A stretch of 64,000 nucleotides of DNA, taken from positions 434,001 to 498,000 of the forward strand of contig NW_027473365.1 of the NCBI RefSeq assembly GCF_050947335.1, written 5' to 3'. Positions within the stretch are counted from its first letter, which is position 1, and every line of letters begins with the position of its first letter. The position numbers and the translations under genes were made by a program. Positions 25,203-36,540 of the stretch are shown here, piece after piece. A model generated the notes under the pieces. The model did not search any database. It was not told the DNA's origin and saw only the letters and a list, made by a program, of their open reading frames with translations. The stretch is from Megachile rotundata. Its lineage: Eukaryota > Arthropoda > Insecta > Hymenoptera > Megachilidae.

Positions 25203-28129
25203 TGTGTGATTGTGTGACTGTGTGATTGTGTGATTGTGTGACTGTGTGATTGTGTGATTGTGTGATTGTGCGATTGTGTGATTGTGCGATTGTGTAATTG
25301 TGATTGTGTGATTGTGATTGTGTGTACTGTGTGATTGTGTGATTGTGTGATTGTGTGATTGTGTGATTGTGTGATTGTGTGATTGTGTGATTGTGATTGT
25401 GTGATTGTGACGGTGTGATTGTGTGAGTGTGTGATTGTGTGATTGTGTGATTGAGTGATTGTGTGGTTGTGTGATTGTGATTGTGTGATTGTGATTGTGT
25501 GATTGTGACTGTGTGATTGTGTGAGTGTGTGATTGTGTGATTGTGTGGTTGTGTGATTGCGTGGTTGTGTGATTTTGTGATTGTGTGATTGTGTGATTGT
25601 GTGAGTGTGTGATTGTGTGAGTGTGTGATTGTGTGATTGTGTGATTGTGTGATTGTGTGATTGTGTGATTGTGTGATTGTGTGATTGTGTGATTGTGTGA
25701 TTGTGTGATTGTGTGATTGAGTGATTGTGTGAGTGTGTGAGTGTGTGGTTGTGTGATTGTGTGATTGTGTGATTGTGTGATTGTGTGACTGTGTGATTGT
25801 GTGATTGTGTGTTTGTGTGATTGTGTGATTGTGCGATTGTGTAATTGTGATTGTCTGATTGTGATTGTGTGTACTGTGTGATTGTGTGATTGTGTGATTG
25901 TGTGATTGTGTGATTGTGTGATTGTTTGATTGTGTGATTAGGTGATTGTGTGCTTGTGTGATTGTGTGATTGTGTGATTGTGTGATTGTGTGATTGTGTG
26001 ATTGTGTGATTGTGTGATTGTGTGATTGTGTGATTGTGTGATTGTGTGATTGTGTGATTGTGCGATTGTGTAATTGTGATTGTGTGATTGTGATTGTGTG
26101 TACTGTGTGACTGTGTGGTTGTGTGATTGTGTGATTGTGTGATTGTGTGATTGTGTGATTGTGTGATTGTGTGGTTGTGTGATTGTGTGATTGTGTGACT
26201 GTGTGGTTGTGTGATTGTGTGATTGTGTGATTGTGTGATTGTGTAATTGTGATTGTGTGATTGTGATTGTGTGTACTGTGTGATTGTGTGATTGTGTGAT
26301 TGTGTGATTGTGTGATTGTGTGATTGTGTGATTGTGTGATTGTGTGATTGTGTGATTGTGTGAGTGTGTGATTGTGTGATTGTGTGATTGTGTGATTGTG
26401 TGATTGTGTGGTTGTGTGATTTTGTGATTGTGTGATTGTGTAATTGTGTGAGTGTGTGATTGTGTGATTGTGTGATTGTGTGATTGTGTGATTGTGTGGT
26501 TGTGTGATTGTGTGGTTGTGTGATTGTGTGATTGTGTGATTGTGTGATTGTGTGATTGTGTGATTGTGTGATTGTGTGATTGTGTGAGTGTGTGATTGTC
26601 TGATTGAGTGATTGTGTGCTTGTGTGATTGTGTGGTTGTGTGATTGTGTGATTGTGATTGTGTGATTGTGTCTGTGTGATTGTGTGAGTGTGTGATTGTG
26701 TGATTGTGTGATTGTGTGATTGTGTGATTGTGTGATTGTGTGATTGTGTGATTGTGTGATTGTGGTTGTGTGATTGTGGTTGTGTGATTGTGATTGTGTG
26801 ATTGTGATTGTGTGATTGTGTCTGTGTGATTGTGTGAGTGTGTGATTGTGTGATTGTGTGATTGTGTGATTGTGTGAATGTGTGATTGTGTGATTGTGTG
26901 ATTGTGTGATTGTGTGATTGTGTGATTGAGTGATTGTGTGAGTGTGTGGTTGTGTGATTGTGTGATTGTGTGATTGTGTGGTTGTGTGATTGTGTGACTG
27001 TGTGATTGTGTGATTGTGTGATTGTGTGATTGTGTGATTGTGTGATTGAGTGATTGAGTGAGTGTGTGGTTGTGTGATTGTGTGATTGTGTGATTGTGTG
27101 GTTGTGTGATTGTGTGACTGTGTGATTGTGTGATTGTGTGATTGTGTGATTGTGTGATTGTGTGATTATGTGACTGTGTGATTGTGTGATTGTGTGTTTG
27201 TGTGATTGTGTGATTGTGCGATTGTGTAATTGTGATTGTCTGATTGTGATTGTGTGTACTGTGTGATTGTGTGATTGTGTGATTGTGTGATTGTGTGATT
27301 GTTTGATTGTGTGATTAGGTGATTGTGTGATTGTGTGATTGTGTGATTGTGTGATTGTGTGATTGTGTGATTGTGTGATTGTGTGATTATGTGATTGTGT
27401 GATTGTGTGATTGTGTGATTGTGTGGGTGTGTGATTGTCTGATTGAGTGATTGTGTGCTTGTGTGATTGTGTGGTTGTGTGATTGTGTGATTGTGTGATT
27501 GTGTGATTAGGTGATTGTGTGATTGTGTGATTGTGTGATTGTGACTGTGTGATTGTGTGAGTGTGTGATTGTGTGATTGAGTGATTGTGTGCTTGTGTGA
27601 TTGTGTGATTGTGTGATTGTGTGATTGTGTGATTGTGTGATTGTGTGATTGTGTGATTGTGTGATTGTGTGATTGTGTGATTGTGTGATTGTGGTTGTGT
27701 GATTGTGGTTGTGTGATTGTGATTGTGTGATTGTGATTGTGTGATTGTGACTGTGTGATTGTGTGAGTGTGTGATTGTGTGATTGTGTGGTTGTGTGATT
27801 TTGTGGTTGTGTGATTTTGTGGTTGTGTGATTTTGTGATTGTGTGATTCTATGATTGTGTGATTGTGTGATTGTGTGACTGTGTGATTGTGTGATTGTGT
27901 GATTGTGTGATTGTGTGATTGTGTGATTGTGTGACTGTGTGATTGTGTGATTGTGTGATTGTGCGATTGTGTGATTGTGCGATTGTGTGATTGCGATTGT
28001 ATGATTGTGATTGTGTGTACTGTGTGACTGTGTGATTGTGTGATTGTGTGATTGTGTGATTGTGTGATTGTGTGATTGTGTGATTGTGTGATTGTGTGAT
28101 TGTGTGATTGTGTGATTGTGCGATTGTGT

Positions 28130-30160
28130 AATTGTGATTGTGTGATTGTGATTGTGTGTACTGTGTGACTGTGTGGTTGTGTGATTGTGTGATTGTGTGA
28201 TTGTGTGATTGTGTGGTTGTGTGATTGTGTGATTGTGTGATTGTGTGACTGTGTGGTTGTGTGATTGTGTGATTGTGTGATTGTGTGATTGTGTGATTGT
28301 GCGATTGTGTAATTGTGATTGTGTGATTGTGATTGTGTGTACTGTGTGACTGTGTGATTGTGTGATTGTGTGATTGTGATTGTGTGATTGTGATTGTGTG
28401 TACTGTGTGATTGTGTGATTGTGTGAGTGTGTGATTGTGTGATTGTGTGATTGTGTGATTGTGTGATTATGTGATTGTGTGATTGTGTGATTGTGTGAGT
28501 GTGTGATTGTCTGATTGAGTGATTGTGTGATTGTGTGATTGTGTGGTTGTGTGATTGTGTGATTGTGTGATTGTGTGATTGTGTGATTGTGTGATTGTGT
28601 GACTGTGTGATTGTGTGATTGTGTGATTGTGTGATTGTGTGACTGTGTGATTGTGTGATTGTGTGATTGGTTGATTGTGTGATTGTGCGATTGTGTGATT
28701 GTGCGATTGTGTAATTGTGATTGTGTGATTGTGATTGTGTGTACTGTGTGATTGTGTGATTGTGTGAGTGTGTGATTGTGTGATTGTGTGATTGTGTGAT
28801 TGTGTGAGTGTGTGATTGTGTGATTGTGTGATTGTGTGATTGTGTGATTGTGATTGTGTGATTGTGGCTGTGTGATTGTGTGAGTGTGTGATTGTGTGAT
28901 TGAGTGATTGTGTGGTTGTGTGATTGTGTGGTTGTGTGATTGTGTGGTTGTGTGATAGTGTGATTGTGTGATTGTCTGATTGTGTGATTGTGTGATTGTG
29001 TGATTGTGTGATTGTGTGATTGTGTGATTGTGTGATTGTCTGATTGTGTGATTGTGTGATTGTGTGATTGTGTGATTGTGTGATTGTGTGATTGTGTGAT
29101 TGTGTGATTGTGTGATTGTGTGATTGTGTGATTGTGTGATTGTGTCATTGTGCGATTGTGTAATTGTGATTGTGTGATTGTGATTGTGTGTACTGTGTGA
29201 CTGTGTGGTTGTGTGATTGTGTGATTGTGTGATTGTGTGATTGTGTGGTTGTGTGATTGTGTGATTGTGTGATTGTGTGACTGTGTGGTTGTGTGATTGT
29301 GTGATTGTGTGATTGTGTGATTGTGCGATTGTGTAATTGTGATTGTGTAATTGTGATTGTGTGTACTGTGTGACTGTGTGATTGTGTGATTGTGTGATTG
29401 TGATTGTGTGATTGTGATTGTGTGTACTGTGTGATTGTGTGATTGTGTGAGTGTGTGATTGTGTGATTGTGTGATTGTGTGATTGTGTGATTATGTGATT
29501 GTGTGATTGTGTGATTGTGTGAGTGTGTGATTGTCTGATTGAGTGATTGTGTGATTGTGTGATTGTGTGGTTGTGTGATTGTGTGATTGTGTGATTGTGT
29601 GATTGTGTGATTGTGTGATTGTGTGACTGTGTGATTGTGTGATTGTGTGATTGTGTGATTGTGTGACTGTGTGATTGTGTGATTGTGTGATTGTGTGATT
29701 GTGTGATTGTGCGATTGTGTGATTGTGCGATTGTGTAATTGTGATTGTGTGATTGTGATTGTGTGTACTGTGTGATTGTGTGATTGTGTGAGTGTGTGAT
29801 TGTGTGATTGTGTGATTGTGTGATTGTGTGAGTGTGTGATTGTGTGATTGTGTGATTGTGTGATTGTGTGATTGTGATTGTGTGATTGTGGCTGTGTGAT
29901 TGTGTGAGTGTGTGATTGTGTGATTGAGTGATTGTGTGGTTGTGTGATTGTGTGGTTGTGTGATTGTGTGGTTGTGTGATTGTGTGATTGTGTGATTGTC
30001 TGATTGTGTGATTGTGTGATTGTGTGATTGTGTGATTGTGTGATTGTGTGATTGTGTGATTGTCTGATTGTGTGATTGTGTGATTGTGTGATTGTGTGAT
30101 TGTGTGATTGTGTGATTGTGTGATTGTGTGATTGTGTGATTGTGTGATTGTGTGATTGTG
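28130..30160 (+). repeat. Tandem pair of about 1.03-kb blocks
   Basis: TACTG followed by GACTGTGTGGTTG lies at 28159 and 29191 (offset 1032), and the rare GTGGCTG unit at 28864 and 29888 (offset 1024). The two blocks are adjacent. The same tandem pair exists at 40.28-42.29 kb, so the 1-kb duplication is older than duplication G. Confidence 0.83.
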
Positions 30161-31251
30161 TGTATGTGTGATTGTGGTTGTGTGATTGTGGTTGTGTGAT
30201 TGTGGTTGTGTGATTGTGATTGTGAGATTGTGATTGTGTGATTGCGACTGTGTGATTGTGTGAGTGTGTGATTGTGTGATTGTGTGGTTGTGTGATTGTG
30301 TGGTTGTGTGATTTTGTGATTGTGTGATTGTGTGATTGTGTGAGTGTGTGATTGTGTGATTGTGTGATTGTGTGATTGTGTGATTGTGTGATTGTGTGAT
30401 TGTGTGAGTGTGTGATTGTCTGATTGAGTGATTGTGTGCTTGTGTGATTGTGTGGTTGTGTGATTGTGTGATTGAGTGATTGTGTGCTTGTGTGATTATG
30501 TGGTTGTGTGATTGTGTGATTGTGTGATTAGGTGATTGTGTGATTGTGTGATTGTGACTGTGTGATTGTGTGAGTGTGTGATTGTGTGATTGAGTGATTG
30601 TGTGGTTGTGTGATTGTGTGGTTGTGTGATTGTGTGATTGTGTGATTATGTGATTGTGTGATTGAGTGATTGTGTGAGTGTGTGATTGTCTGATTGAGTG
30701 ATTGTGTGCTTGTGTGATTGTGTGGTTGTGTGATTGTGTGATTGTGTGATTAGGTGATTGTGTGATTGTGTGATTGTGTGATTGTGTGATTGTGTGATTG
30801 TGTGATTGTGTGATTGTGTGATTGCGATTGTGTGATTGTGATTGTGTGATTGTGACTGTGTGATTTTGACTGTGTGATTGTGTGAGTGTGTGATTGTGTG
30901 ATTGAGTGATTGTGTGCTTGTGTGATTGTGTGGTTGTGTGATTGTGTGACTGTGTGATTGTGTGATTGTGTGATTGTGTGATTGTGTGATTGTGTGATTG
31001 TGTGATTGTGAGATTGTGGGATTGTGTGATTGTGTGTTTGAGTGATTGTGTGATTGTGTGATTAGGTGATTGTGTGATTGTGTGATTGTGTGATTGTGTG
31101 ATTGTGTGATTGTGTGCTTGTGTGATTGTGTGGTTGTGTGATTGTGTGACTGTGTGATTGTGTGATTGTGTGATTGTGTGATTGTGTGATTGTGTGATTG
31201 TGTGATTGTGAGATTGTGGGATTGTGTGATTGTGTGATTGAGTGATTGTGT

Positions 31252-31363
31252 GACTGCGTGATTGTGTGACTGTGTGATTGTGTGACTGCGTGATTGTGTG
31301 ACCGCGATTGTGTGACCGTGATTGTGTGACCGTGATTTTGTGACCGTGATTGTGTGACCGTGA
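31252..31363 (+). repeat. CCG cassette 7, tail-less form
   Basis: Leader and five CCG units are present, but the GTCATCG/GATCG/GCAATCG tail is replaced at once by plain GATTGTGT units and a GCGATTG block. It is the leftmost tail-less copy. Confidence 0.9.
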
Positions 31364-32629
31364 TTGTGTGATTGTGTGATTGTGCGATTGTGTGATTGTG
31401 CGATTGTGTAATTGTGATTGTGTGATTGTGATTGTGTGAGTGTGTGATTGTGTGATTGTGTGATTGTGTGATTGTGATTGTGTGATTGTGACTGTGTGAT
31501 TGTGTGAGTGTGTGATTGTGTGATTGAGTGATTGTGTGGTTGTGTGATTGTGTGGTTGTGTGATTGTGTGGTTGTGTGATCGTGTGATTGTGTGATTGTG
31601 TGATTGTGTGATTGTGTGATTGTGTGATTGTGTGATTGTGTGATTATGTGATTGTGTGATTGTGTGATTGTGTGAGTGTGTGATTGTCTGATTGAGTGAT
31701 TGTGTGATTGTGTGATTGTGTGATTGTGTGATTGTGTGATTGTGTGATTGTGTGATTGTGTGATTGTGTGATTGTGTGATTGTGTGATTGTGTGATTGTG
31801 TGATTGTGTGATTGTGTGATTGTGTGATTGTGTGATTGTGTGTATGTGTGATTGTGGTTGTGTGATTGTGGTTGTGTGATTGTGGTTGTGTGATTGTGAT
31901 TGTGTGATTGTGATTGTGTGATTGCGACTGTGTGATTGTGTGAGTGTGTGATTGTGTGATTGTGTGGTTGTGTGATTGTGTGGTTGTGTGATTTTGTGAT
32001 TGTGTGATTGTGTGATTGTGTGAGTGTGTGATTGTGTGATTGTGTGATTGTGTGATTGTGTGATTGTGTGATTGTGTGATTGTGTGAGTGTGTGATTGTC
32101 TGATTGAGTGATTGTGTGCTTGTGTGATTGTGTGGTTGTGTGATTGTGTGATTGAGTGATTGTGTGATTGTGTGATTGTGTGATTGTGTGATTGTGTGAT
32201 TGTGAGATTGTGTGATTGTGTGATGGTGTAATTGTGATTGTGTGATTGTGATTGTGTGATTGTGTGGTTGTGTGATTGTGTGATTGTGTGATTGTGTGAT
32301 TGTGTGATTGTGTGATTGTGTGATTGTGTGATTGTGTGATTGTGTGATTGTGTGATTGTGTGATTGTGTGATTGTGTGATTGTGTGATTGTGTGATTGTG
32401 TGATTGTGTGATTGTGTGATTGTGTGATTGAGTGATTGTGTGAGTGTGTGATTGTCTCATTGAGTGATTGTGTGCTTGTGTGATTGTGTGGTTGTGTGAT
32501 TGTGAGATTGTGTGATTGTGTGATGGTGTAATTGTGATTGTGTGATTGTGATTGTGTGATTGTGTGGTTGTGTGATTGTGTGATTGTGTGATTGTGTGAT
32601 TGTGTGATTGTGTGATTGTGTGATTGTGT

Positions 32630-32743
32630 GACTGCGTGATTGTGTGACTGTGTGATTGTGTGACTGCGTGATTGTGTGACCGCGATTGTGTGACCGTGAT
32701 TGTGTGACCGTGATTTTGTGACCGTGATTGTGTGACCGTGATT
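32630..32743 (+). repeat. CCG cassette 8, tail-less form
   Basis: As cassette 7, but the unit after the last CCG is GATTGTGA rather than GATTGTGT. Confidence 0.9.
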
Positions 32744-33087
32744 GTGAGATTGTGTGATTGTGCGATTGTGTGATTGTGCGATTGTGTAATTGTGATTGTG
32801 TGATTGTGATTGTGTGTACTGTGTGATTGTGTGATTGTGTGATTGTGTGATTGTGCGATTGTGTGATTGTGTGATTGTGTGATTGTGAGATTCTGTGATT
32901 GTGTGATGGTGTAATTGTGATTGTGTGATTGTGTGATTGTGTGATTGTGTGGTTGTGTGATTGTGTGGTTGTGTGATTGTGTGATTGTGTGACTGTGTGG
33001 TTGTGTGATTGTGTGATTGTGTGATTGTGTGATTGTGTGATTGTGAGATTGTGTGATTGTGTGATTGTGTGATTGAGTGATTGTGTG

Positions 33088-33263
33088 ACTGCGTGATTGT
33101 GTGACTGTGTGATTGTGTGACTGCGTGATTGTGTGACCGCGATTGTGTGACCGTGATTGTGTGACCGTGATTTTGTGACCGTGATTGTGTCATCGTGATT
33201 GTGTGATCGTGATTGTGTGATCGTGATTGTGCAATCGTGATTGTGTGATTGCGTGATTGTGAT
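33088..33263 (+). repeat. CCG cassette 9, long form with four CCG units
   Basis: Keeps the full tail but has one GACCGTG unit fewer than the usual five. It is the rightmost cassette with the complete GTCATCG tail. Confidence 0.9.
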
Positions 33264-33599
33264 TGTGTGATTGTGTGACTGTGTGATTGTGTGATTGTGT
33301 GACTGTGTGATTGTGTGATTGTGTGATTGTGCGATTGTGTGATTGTGCGATTGTGTAATTGTGATTGTGTGATTGTGATTGTGTGTACTGTGTGATTGTG
33401 TGATTGTGTGATTGTGTGATTGTGTGATTGTGTGATTGTGTGATTGTGTGATTGTGTGATTGTGTGATTGTGTGATTGTGTGATTGTGTGGTTGTGTGAT
33501 TTTGTGATTGTGTGATTGTGTGATTGTGTGAGTGTGTGATTGTGTGAGTGTGTGATTGTGTGATTGTGTGATTGTGTGATTGTGTGATTGTGTGATTGT

Positions 33600-35830
33600 G
33601 TGATTGTGTGATTGTGTGATTGTGTGGTTGTGTGATTGTTTGATTGTGTGATTAGGTGATTGTGTGATTGTGTGATTGTGTGATTGTGTGATTATGTGAT
33701 TGTGTGATTGTGTGATTGTGTGATTATGTGATTGTGTGATTGTGTGATTGTGTGTTTGTGTGATTGTGTGATTGTGTGATTGTGTGATTGTGTGATTGTG
33801 TGATTGTTTGATTGTGTGATTGTGTGATTGTGTGAGTGTGTGATTGTGTGATTGTGTGATTGTGTGATTGTGTGATTGTGATTGTGTGATTGTGACTGTG
33901 TGATTGTGTGAGTGTGTGATTGTGTGATTGAGTGATTGTGTGGTTGTGTGATTGTGTGGTTGTGTGATTGTGTGGTTGTGTGATTGTGTGATTGTGTGAT
34001 TGTGTGATTGTGTGATTGTGTGATTGTGTGATTGTGTGATTGTGTGATTATGTGATTGTGTGATTGTGTGATTGTGTGATTATGTGATTGTGTGATTGTG
34101 TGATTGTGTGTTTGTGTGATTGTGTGATTGTGTGATTGTGTGATTGTGTGATTGTGTGATTGTTTGATTGTGTGATTGTGTGATTGTGTGAGTGTGTGAT
34201 TGTGTGATTGTGTGATTGTGTGATTGTGTGATTGTGATTGTGTGATTGTGACTGTGTGATTGTGTGAGTGTGTGATTGTGTGATTGAGTGATTGTGTGGT
34301 TGTGTGATTGTGTGGTTGTGTGATTGTGTGGTTGTGTGATTGTGTGATTGTGTGATTGTGTGATTGTGTGATTGTGTGATTGTGTGATTGTGTGATTGTG
34401 TGAATGTGTGATTGTGTGATTGTGTGATTGTGTGTATGTGTGATTGTGGTTGTGTGATTGTGGTTGTGTGATTGTGGTTGTGTGATTGTGATTGTGTGAT
34501 TGTGATTGTGTGATTGCGACTGTGTGATTGTGTGAGTGTGTGATTGTGTGATTGTGTGGTTGTGTGATTTTGTGATTGTGTGATTGTGTGATTGTGTGAG
34601 TGTGTGATTGTGTGATTGTGTGATTGTGTGATTGTGTGATTGTGTGATTGTGTGATTGTGTGATTGTGTGATTGTGTGATTGTGTGAGTGTGTGATTGTC
34701 TGATTGAGTGATTGTGTGCTTGTGTGATTGTGTGGTTGTGTGATTGTGTGATTGAGTGATTGTGTGCTTGTGTGATTGTGTGGTTGTGTGATTGTGTGAT
34801 TGTGTGATTAGGTGATTGTGTGAGTGTGTGATTGTGTGATTGTGTGAGTGTGTGATTGTGTGATTGAGTGATTGTGTGATTGTGATTGTGTGATTGTGTC
34901 TGTGTGATTGTGTGAGTGTGTGATTGTGTGATTGTGTGATTGTGTGATTGTGTGATTGTGTGATTGTGTGATTGTGTGATTGTGTGATTGTGTGATTGTG
35001 TGATTGTGTGATTGTGTGATTGCGTGATTGAGTGATTGTGTGAGTGTGTGGTTGTGTGATTGTGTGATTGTGTGATTGTGTGGTTGTGTGATTGTGTGAC
35101 TGTGTGAATGTGTGATTGTGTGATTGTGTGATTGTGTGATTGTGTGATTGTGTGATTGTGGTTGTGTGATTGTGGTTGTGTGATTGTGATTGTGTGATTG
35201 TGATTGTGTGATTGTGACTGTGTGATTGTGAGAGTGTGTGATTGTGTGATTGAGTGATTGTGTGGTTGTGTGATTGTGTGGTTGTGTGATTGTGTGATTG
35301 TGTGATTGTGTGACTGTGTGATTGTGTGATTGTGTGATTGTGTGATTGTGTGATTGTGTGATTGTGTGATTGTGTGATTGTGTGATTGTGGTTGTGTGAT
35401 TGTGATTGTGTGATTGTGATTGTGTGATTGTGATTGTGTGATTGTGATTGTGTGATTGTGTCTGTGTGATTGTGTGAGTGTGTGATTGTGTGATTGTGTG
35501 ATTGTGTGATTGTGTGATTGTGTGATTGTGTGATTGTGTGATTGTGTGATTGTGTGATTGTGTGATTGTGTGATTGTGTGATTGAGTGATTGTGTGAGTG
35601 TGTGGTTGTGTGATTGTGTGATTGTGTGATTGTGTGGTTGTGTGATTGTGTGACTGTGTGATTGTGTGATTGTGTGATTGTGTGATTGTGTGATTGTGTG
35701 ATTGTGTGATTGTGTGATTGTGTGATTGTGTGATTGTGTGATTGAGTGATTGAGTGAGTGTGTGGTTGTGTGATTGTGTGATTGTGTGATTGTGTGGTTG
35801 TGTGATTGTGTGACTGTGTGATTGTGTGAT
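33600..35830 (+). repeat. Array segment with a duplicated GATTATG patch
   Basis: A patch with two GATTATG units, a GTTTG unit and a GATTGTTTG unit appears at about 33693-33810 and again at about 34048-34165. Then comes a shortened relative of duplication F with GTGTATG at 34434 and GTCTG at 34898. No gene is seen. Confidence 0.72.
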
Positions 35831-36418
35831 TGTGTGATTGTGTGATTGTGTGATTGTGTGATTGTGTGATTGTGTGATTGTGTGATTATGTGACTGTGTG
35901 ATTGTGTGATTGTGTGTTTGTGTGATTGTGTGATTGTGCGATTGTGTGATTGCGATTGTATGATTGTGATTGTGTGTACTGTGTGACTGTGTGATTGTGT
36001 GATTGTGTGATTGTGTGATTGTGTGATTGTGTGATTGTGTGATTGTGTGATTGTGTGATTGTGTGATTGTGTGATTGTGTGATTGTGCGATTGTGTAATT
36101 GTGATTGTGTGATTGTGATTGTGTGTACTGTGTGACTGTGTGGTTGTGTGATTGTGTGATTGTGTGATTGTGTGATTGTGTGGTTGTGTGATTGTGTGAT
36201 TGTGTGATTGTGTGACTGTGTGGTTGTGTGATTGTGTGATTGTGTGATTGTGTGATTGTGCGATTGTGTAATTGTGATTGTGTGATTGTGATTGTGTGTA
36301 CTGTGTGACTGTGTGATTGTGTGATTGTGTGATTGTGTGATTGTGTGATTGTGTGATTGTGTGATTGTGTGATTGTGAGATTGTGTGATTGTGTGATTGT
36401 GTGATTGAGTGATTGTGT

Positions 36419-36540
36419 GACTGCGTGATTGTGTGACTGTGTGATTGTGTGACTGCGTGATTGTGTGACCGCGATTGTGTGACCGTGATTGTGTGATCGT
36501 GATTGTGCAATCGTGATTGTGTGATTGCGTGATTGTGATT
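36419..36540 (+). repeat. CCG cassette 10, internally deleted form
   Basis: Same deleted layout as cassette 6, which is its duplication partner; CCG begins at 36468. Confidence 0.9.

Larger units (their letters stand above)
24480..30600 (+). repeat. Large segmental duplication G, copy 1 (about 6 kb)
   Basis: Ordered markers recur at 35.8-42.8 kb: GATTATGTGACTG (24539/35885), CCG cassette (25131/36468), GACGGTG (25409/36730), GATTGCGTGG (25555/36876), GTAATTGTGTGAG (26441/38157), GATTATGTGACTG (27165/39300), GGGTG (27425/39577), GATTCTATG (27845/40013), GTGGCTG (28864/41024) and GATTATGTGGTTG (30495/42631). Offsets run from 11321 to 12168. A jump of about 400 bases between 25.6 and 26.4 kb marks extra sequence in the second copy near 37.3-37.8 kb. 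Confidence 0.85.
31252..32745 (+). repeat. Segmental duplication H, copy 1
   Basis: Cassette 7 (CCG at 31301), TCTCATTGAG (32455) and cassette 8 (CCG at 32679) recur in order at 44225, 45331 and 45541. Offsets are 12924, 12876 and 12862. Confidence 0.8.
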
